This document shows, piece by piece, positions 58,090 to 64,000 of a DNA stretch of 64,000 nt. Source of the stretch: Dermatemys mawii. Taxonomy: Eukaryota; Chordata; Testudines; Dermatemydidae. The stretch lies in contig ML677385.1 of the NCBI GenBank assembly GCA_007922305.1, positions 2,894,106-2,958,105 of the forward strand. Reading direction: 5' to 3'. How positions within the stretch are numbered: position 1 is the stretch's first letter; every line of letters begins with the position of its first letter. The notes beneath the pieces are model-generated. The model ran no database searches and was not told the origin of the DNA. It saw nothing but the letters and a program-made list of their open reading frames with translations. The translations under genes were made by a program, and so were the position numbers.

Positions 58090-59621
58090 AGGCTGTATGT
58101 CTCCCAATAACGCACAATGTATTGATGTCCTCTTTTTCTTTTCTGTAAATTGTAATGTTTGCCTTAGATCTGTGAGAGAAACCTGACTTCCATGAAATAG
58201 TGCCCTGCGTAGGCAGATATCCACGATCAAACATATGTGCTGGCCTTGCTTGGTTTAAGGGGGAAAAAAGGGAGTAGTAAAACTTACTCCTAGATATCAA
58301 AATGGCTGTCAAATTCACTCAACCTGTGTACCATAGGCAAGAGAGTAGACAAGTTCCTGCCTCGCCAAAGACTTTGGGTATGAATTTGCTAGTGGAATGA
58401 CTGACTGACTGGTGTATATATTGTAGCAAAGCATCTAGTGCCAATTTCATTAGCTACCTACTCCCTTAGCTGAAGGCATTTGGCAGCTTATTGTGGTATT
58501 CACTATCTCGACTGCTATGTAACTCAGTAGGGCTGAAATTGCACATAACTTCAGGCTATGTATGGGGAGCAGTTTGGAGATATTTAGCATTAGGTGGTCT
58601 GCCGAGGTCTTGAAGTGTCATTTCATGTTGCTAATAACTTTTCCTGTTTCTGGCCTATGAATTAATATGTGATTCCAATTTCTATAGGTGCTAATCCCTT
58701 TATTTCCTGTGACCACAAGTATCCACATCACGTGGTCCCCTGTTCCACCCCAGAAAAGATCAATGTTACTAGTTTAATTAGCCAGTCGGTAACCCCAAGT
58801 AGAAATTTGTAATTCTACCTCTGGGTCCAGATTTAATTCCTTTTCAAGACAAAGCTTTAAGAAAGGGAGATAATGTGGCTACCTTTTGTAAAGTAACCCT
58901 ACTAGTATTCTAATGGATAGCAAGCCATTGGGGTACTGAAAACATTCATTATTTGTTGAGGGCATTTTACCCTTTATGGATGGTTCACTTTAGAAACCTC
59001 AGAGGGTACACCTACTTAATAAAAATGAGCACTGTACAACAGGTTCATTAGTAAAGCACTAAATAGTGAACGTTTTCCTGCAGACATAAGTAGAGACATT
59101 AGTTTGTTCATAATGCCACCTTTCAGACAGTTTCATGACCTGAATTTTACTGAATTATTTTATGCTTGCTCTCCAAAACAAATAGCAATTTCTTAATGTA
59201 TATTGCAGGATATTTGAATGTAGTACAGATCCTTACATACTGCTTATTATCATCCATAGTACCGAAGTACTTCAGTATAAAGTTTCTCCTGATCTAGTTT
59301 TTCCCTCCTTCCATAGAGGCAGCTGAGGAATTTTTATTGGTTAACTTCTTTGTATCAGAATCCTGTTCCCTGAAGTGCTCTCAGAATGCGCTTCTTGACA
59401 ATTTCTATTCTCTGGGTGCTGATTAGGCAGTGGGCATATTCCTGAGAGATGATGACCACCTGCAACTCCTCTTGATTTCAACAGGCATTGCAAGTTCTCT
59501 GCAGCTCTGAGAATGAGTCCTAGTGTGTTGTATGTGCCCAAACCTCGTTAACATACAATATTTGCTGTGGAAGCTACATGGGAAACGTAATTAACTTTCA
59601 AATTAGAGATAGTAGAGTCTA

Positions 59622-59749
59622 AATAAAAATGATATTTCAGTAATACAACTCCAAGGGTTTTTCACTTATTTTTCAACACACATACATTTTTACCACTACC
59701 AGGTGCTAATTGCTTAGTGGCCATGTAGCCCACCCCAGGGATAAATAAA
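59622..59749 (+). promoter_or_regulatory. Two alternative proximal AATAAA hexamers
   Basis: AATAAA occurs at 59622-59627 and again at 59744-59749 (in ATAAATAAATAA), about 1.5-1.7 kb after the PDXK stop. Either could support a shorter transcript. Downstream GT-rich sequence is less convincing than at 61774. Confidence 0.25.
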
Positions 59750-61773
59750 TAACCCATTTTATTTCACTTTTTTAAACTCATAACATTTCATCTTGACATT
59801 CGCAGTGGTTCCCATAGACTTGGGAAGCTATGAGCAACAGACAGTTGATCCATCTCTTCATACAATGATTTTTTTAAATAGCCTCCCAGTGTTAAGCTTA
59901 TAGGACTAGACCCTATAGAATTTTCAACTTTTCTGTAGCTTAGTGAGAAATTCCTGTTCTTCATGCCAGGGGATCAAAGAGAGGTTCATAATCCCCTACT
60001 TTTTTGAAAAGGAGCAGTAATAATACAGGTCCATCAAGCTTCATGCCATCAAGAGAGCATAGTTATGGCAAGCTTGCAATAAGATGCTAGGAAAGGAGTC
60101 CCTTTTGGTGTGTAAGAGCAAATACATTGGTTTGTGCTTCTAGAAAAAAGGCGGGGTTAATATGGAAAAAGGAATAGATTCCGTGAAAGGGGTTAATAAA
60201 TTAAATGACAATAATTCAATACAGAACTTTTATCGGTAAAACTTAGTCAAAATGAATTTTCCTATGGAGCACAATGGAGGCAAGCTAATAAGAGGTGCGT
60301 ATGACTTGCTATAGCAGCTTGGACCTGTGGTCTAAATCAGATATTCAGACCTCAGGAGTGGCCTGCGCCTGATGCTTCAGAGGGAGATGGACCCCCCAAC
60401 CCCGCTCCATCTCCTCTAGTAGTGCCTTTCTACTTTAATATATGTGAGGAATTGACAGAATACCCGCAAGAAATCAGAGGGAAACCTGGACCTTAAAAAC
60501 ATGAAAATGCAGAACTGACCTTAGAGAAGTTCAGTTATGAATGGGCCACTGCATTCTACCATCTTCTGTTGAAGTCAATGGGATATGCTCATATGCTAGC
60601 TGAATGAGTTCCCACTGAAAGTCAATGATATTCTTTCCATGACTTTAATTAGATCAGGCCATGCATCAGCTGCAGAAGCAGGCTCAATGTCTAATAATTG
60701 AAGAATCATTGAGAAATTGACTCTAAGTGCACATTGTAGTTACCTTGTAACATTGTACATTGTAGTCACAACATATGGACAAAGGTATTTTTAAATGTTA
60801 AAGCAATTCATATAACTTGCAGGCATTTTTACCAGCAAAATGTTACGCACCAATTTTTCCTAGTGTTTTTAGAACAAACTGTGTGCCACACTGCACAAAT
60901 TCAAAACAATCCAATCATTCTTTTATTCCCCCTTCTCTTCTCTTGGATGTAACATCTATGAAGGTTCCACTGATACAGAAATTACACGTACTTCCAGAGC
61001 AGCTAGGAAACAGTTCAGTATTCACTCTGGCCTTTAGCACAATTGTCCATTATCTATTTAAAGGAAATGAGTCTATCATAGGGGTCAAGTCTTATCCACT
61101 TGCAGATCATCATACAAGAAAAGCTGTCAAACTAAAATGAATGTCTCTGACTGCAGAGGTACAAGCAACTTGGCAGAGAGCAGTAAATTCAGTCATTCTG
61201 TTTAGTGATTTTTCCTCTGTCAGCAAAATGGAAGGCTGGTGCTACTTGAGCTAATTAATTTGTGTTTGAACCTGTTTTCTGTAATGAACTTCCTTGTGTG
61301 CAGCCATTTTGATTATTATAGTTTCACTTATTTGTGGAGCCTTATGCAGAATGGACCAAAACTCTCTTTAAAAGTTAATTATCTAGTCTATTCTGGGCTG
61401 GAACCCAACCTTTTTGTGCATAGAACTTCTGCTGACTTCCTTGAAAGATACATGCATAATAACACTTTAAAGTTTAACAAAAAAAAAAGTGTTGTGGAAG
61501 TTTATTCATGCTGGCATACATACCAATTTTAATGCAGATTTTAAAAAATGTAATGTAGATGATCATTTGCTGATTTATATTTAAAAAGCAAGAAATCTAT
61601 AATCCACATACTATCCAAGAGAATTGGAGGACCAAGGTTTCTAGCTAAAAATACTGCCTTGTTAAGAGTATCCTATATGTATCTGGATTGGTTGATGTTA
61701 ATTTGTTGTCTGATACTGTTATAGTGATTGTGTTAGTCTATTTTATTTTATGATATGTGGCAAGAAAGATTGT

Positions 61774-61779
61774 AATAAA
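61774..61779 (+). promoter_or_regulatory. Candidate polyadenylation signal AATAAA
   Basis: AATAAA in TGTAATAAAAATG, followed 15-30 bp later by TATTGTGCTT and further T/GT-rich sequence, a plausible cleavage and downstream element. It is 3.7 kb after the PDXK stop. Alternatives at 59622-59627 and 59744-59749 would give shorter 3'UTRs. Confidence 0.4.
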
Positions 61780-61800
61780 AATGTCTACATTAATATATTG

Positions 61801-64000
61801 TGCTTAAAAATTGTTAGCTCCTATTTTTGAATATGTTGACCATTTCAGAATTAAACAAAACAAGAACAGTTTGGTAGCATTCCTGAGTAAGTGGATTTGA
61901 TTAAGATTTTATTAGTATCTGATATAAAGATTGAGTGGATAAGGGAAAAGTCCACCTTTGGACACCTAACGAGTCCCATTGTAAAAACACAGGATTGGGG
62001 CGTGGGCGATACCAGGCTTGTCTTCTGTGCATTTCTTTGAATAACTTTCATAGAAGCAGAAACTTGCGGGAAGGTTAAGGGTTAAAGATCACTAATGGAG
62101 AGGAGATGGCGTTAGTGATTTGAGGTTGCTAGACTGATTTGTACAAGATGTTTAGCTGCATAGTTTCCTGTGAGAGACTTACATGTTCCAATTGAACAGC
62201 GACTCTGGCATTCTGCATCTCCATTCCCATAGACGTGTTATTGAAAGCTTAGGGTGAGAGAATATTTTGCCCTCATCAGGGATGAGGGGTCTCCAGAGCA
62301 AGAAGCACAGTTCATTCCTTGGTCTGCTTCTTGAGCAGTGAAATTTGAAGGGAGTGCAGTGCCAGGTCAGGTCACCTGGTCTGTGTCCACATTTGGGCTG
62401 TTCTGTGAGTGGAAGAAGGCAGACATCCAGTTTAGTGAGAAACATGGAAGTTCCTCTGTTAAAGAAGTCACTTCTGCAAAATGCCTGTGCCAGTCAGAGA
62501 GGCTGATTTGGTCACTTAGCCAAATGAAATTGGTGCCCCCCAATTAAATGAAACAATGGCTCCCCTATACTCCTTTAAAAAGTTAGTTTTATACCAGCAT
62601 ATAACTCAACACATAGTCCAGCTGCTTGGAAACCAAAATGTTTCTTGACTGAAGCTTAAACACTAAATCATTTATCTTAAATCAGATTGCAGCTTTTCAT
62701 TGCTGGAGTTACCTTTCAACGCCTATTTAAGTCAATGGACCAGATTTAGTCATTACATGTTTAGAATAGAATATTTTCAAAAGAAAAATGGTTTTTGAAA
62801 ATACTTTTCTCTGCTTTCCTCTTGGTGTTAACTATTGACAAATGAGACCCTTTATTCGAGAGCAGTTTTCTATCCCATAGCATTCTGAAATAAATCATTT
62901 GCTGTGCACAGCAGCTTAAACTCACGAGTCTGCAATGGTTGTTAACTTTTAAATGTTTGGGTAAATCAATGAGTTTATGCACATTTATATTAGAAAATTT
63001 AAGGTAAACAGGATACCCTGGTGCGTATCAGAAACGTGAGAATGTATGCTTATTTTACCAAAGAGAGCCTTGAACACAGATCATATAGGAATCTGTTGTT
63101 TGTAATATATGTCTTCTTCAGAATGAGATCCCAAGCTAGTTGCTCCTCATTTTAATTGAGTCAAAAGGAAACTAGCCAGGAGAGAAGAACATATAAGCAG
63201 TATAGCAGCCCCACAACTTCTGTACAGTTAACCAGGAAACCAATACCAGGCGTCGATAGTGACACCAAAAAAAGATTCTGGCACTTACTGCTTCAGCTAC
63301 AAGTTCACTCTGGCCTTGATTCCGGAAAGCACTTACATGCTCAACTTTAGTGAGTCTTTAAGTAAATGGGATATAAGCATCCACGTTCAGTTACGCATGT
63401 CTCAGAAGTACTTTCCTGAATAAGGATGCATATTCCTCAGTTAGTGCCTCTGGGAGTAGCCACAGGTCTTGAGGCAAAAAAACCTGAATTTGTAGGGATT
63501 AAGATAGCACATTGAAGAAAATACCAACAATATTTGAAGGCTGTGCCATATGTTATCACTGAAATTACCTGTATAACTTACATATTGCCTTTACTGTTGC
63601 ATTACTATTTAGAAAAATTTGTGTCTAGAAGATTGTAGCATATGTGCTGTGTATATGTGTTAACATTTTAGTTGCAGTTGGGGGTGGGGAATGCAGATTT
63701 TGGGGGCTGTCTGTGCAGGCCTTCAGAATGGGAGCAGAAAGTCTTATGAATTATATTTTTATAGACAGCACTGTGGCTTCAGGTCCCAGCCGCGTCCTAT
63801 CTGCCTCTTCCAGGAACGTAACATTGTGAGGGGAGAGAGTAGAAGGTGGCTACAACATGGTAGGGATAGTACAACCCCACCAGCCCTGGACAGATTACAC
63901 ATAAATAAAATATGCCTTTGAAGTAATATTTTTTTAGTTCTAAATTGTTAAAACAGAGAAATATTTACAAGTTAACTTTCTATGTACTTGACATTTGTGT
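61801..64000. other. Downstream of PDXK; no gene recognised
   Basis: In mammals CSTB lies just downstream on the opposite strand. I looked for its last exon on the minus strand here and found nothing convincing. 63280-63425 holds a dispersed fold-back fragment related to 35770-35905 (GGAAAGCACTTACATGCTCA). Short frames on both strands show no homology. Confidence 0.4.

Larger units (their letters stand above)
58090..61800 (+). other. PDXK: Probable PDXK 3'UTR
   Basis: The stretch after the stop codon is AT-rich and has no recognisable gene or clear transposon. A long 3'UTR is typical of vertebrate PDXK. Several polyadenylation hexamers occur (59622, 59744, 61774); the last has the best context, with T-rich and GT-rich sequence following. 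A piece at 60560-60680 carries short self-complementary 'caatggg'-type sequence like other dispersed fold-backs here. The end of the transcript cannot be fixed from sequence alone. Confidence 0.5.

Noticed and set aside
61801..64000. Possible CSTB 3' exon on the minus strand, expected from mammalian gene order
   Set aside because: No segment encodes the conserved cystatin B C-terminus; the gene may lie further right.
1..64000. Search for CRISPR arrays, operons, defence systems or phage genes
   Set aside because: The window is plainly a vertebrate intron-rich locus; no regular spacer repeats or prokaryotic gene clusters exist in it.

Overview
This is a vertebrate nuclear genomic window. One multi-exon gene runs left to right on the + strand, embedded in intronic DNA rich in transposable elements. 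The gene is pyridoxal kinase (PDXK), the cytosolic vitamin B6 salvage kinase that makes pyridoxal 5'-phosphate. Ten coding exons are visible: 28426-28480, 37551-37655, 43709-43792, 47609-47655, 49991-50076, 50945-50990, 55083-55194, 56239-56375, 57089-57155 and 57977-58089. They total 852 nt (283 codons plus TAA), and every exon-exon phase agrees. As I recall the human protein (312 aa), this is residues 30-312 with no indel. Only the first coding exon, about 29 codons, is missing; I could not find it in the first 28 kb, so it probably lies left of the window.

Organism (inference): a sauropsid, most likely a turtle. The window holds CR1 LINE tails, many short hAT-type elements with 8-bp target duplications, a Penelope-like element with a GIY-YIG endonuclease domain, MIR/CORE-SINE pieces and several fold-back MITE families that I associate with turtle genomes. 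I saw no L1, Alu or B1.

Layout. 1-806: decayed Penelope-like element, cut by the window edge. 807-28425: intron 1 (or intron 1 plus 5' flank), with hAT elements, a Tigger-like 961-bp element, fold-back MITEs and a CR1 tail interrupted by two younger insertions. 28426-58089: the ten PDXK exons and nine introns. 58090 to about 61800: probable 3'UTR, with a good AATAAA at 61774. 61800-64000: downstream sequence with no gene recognised.

Apart from PDXK I see no credible protein-coding gene, no tRNA or rRNA gene, no CRISPR array and no prokaryote-style system. Most long open frames elsewhere fall in GC-rich repeats or CR1 or Penelope remnants, or are chance frames. The points most worth a second look are splice-site peculiarities in PDXK (a weak donor, a tandem acceptor, AG|GT junctions), a well-formed candidate cryptic exon in intron 1, the nested insertions in CR1, and several transposon copies whose target duplications date them as relatively young.
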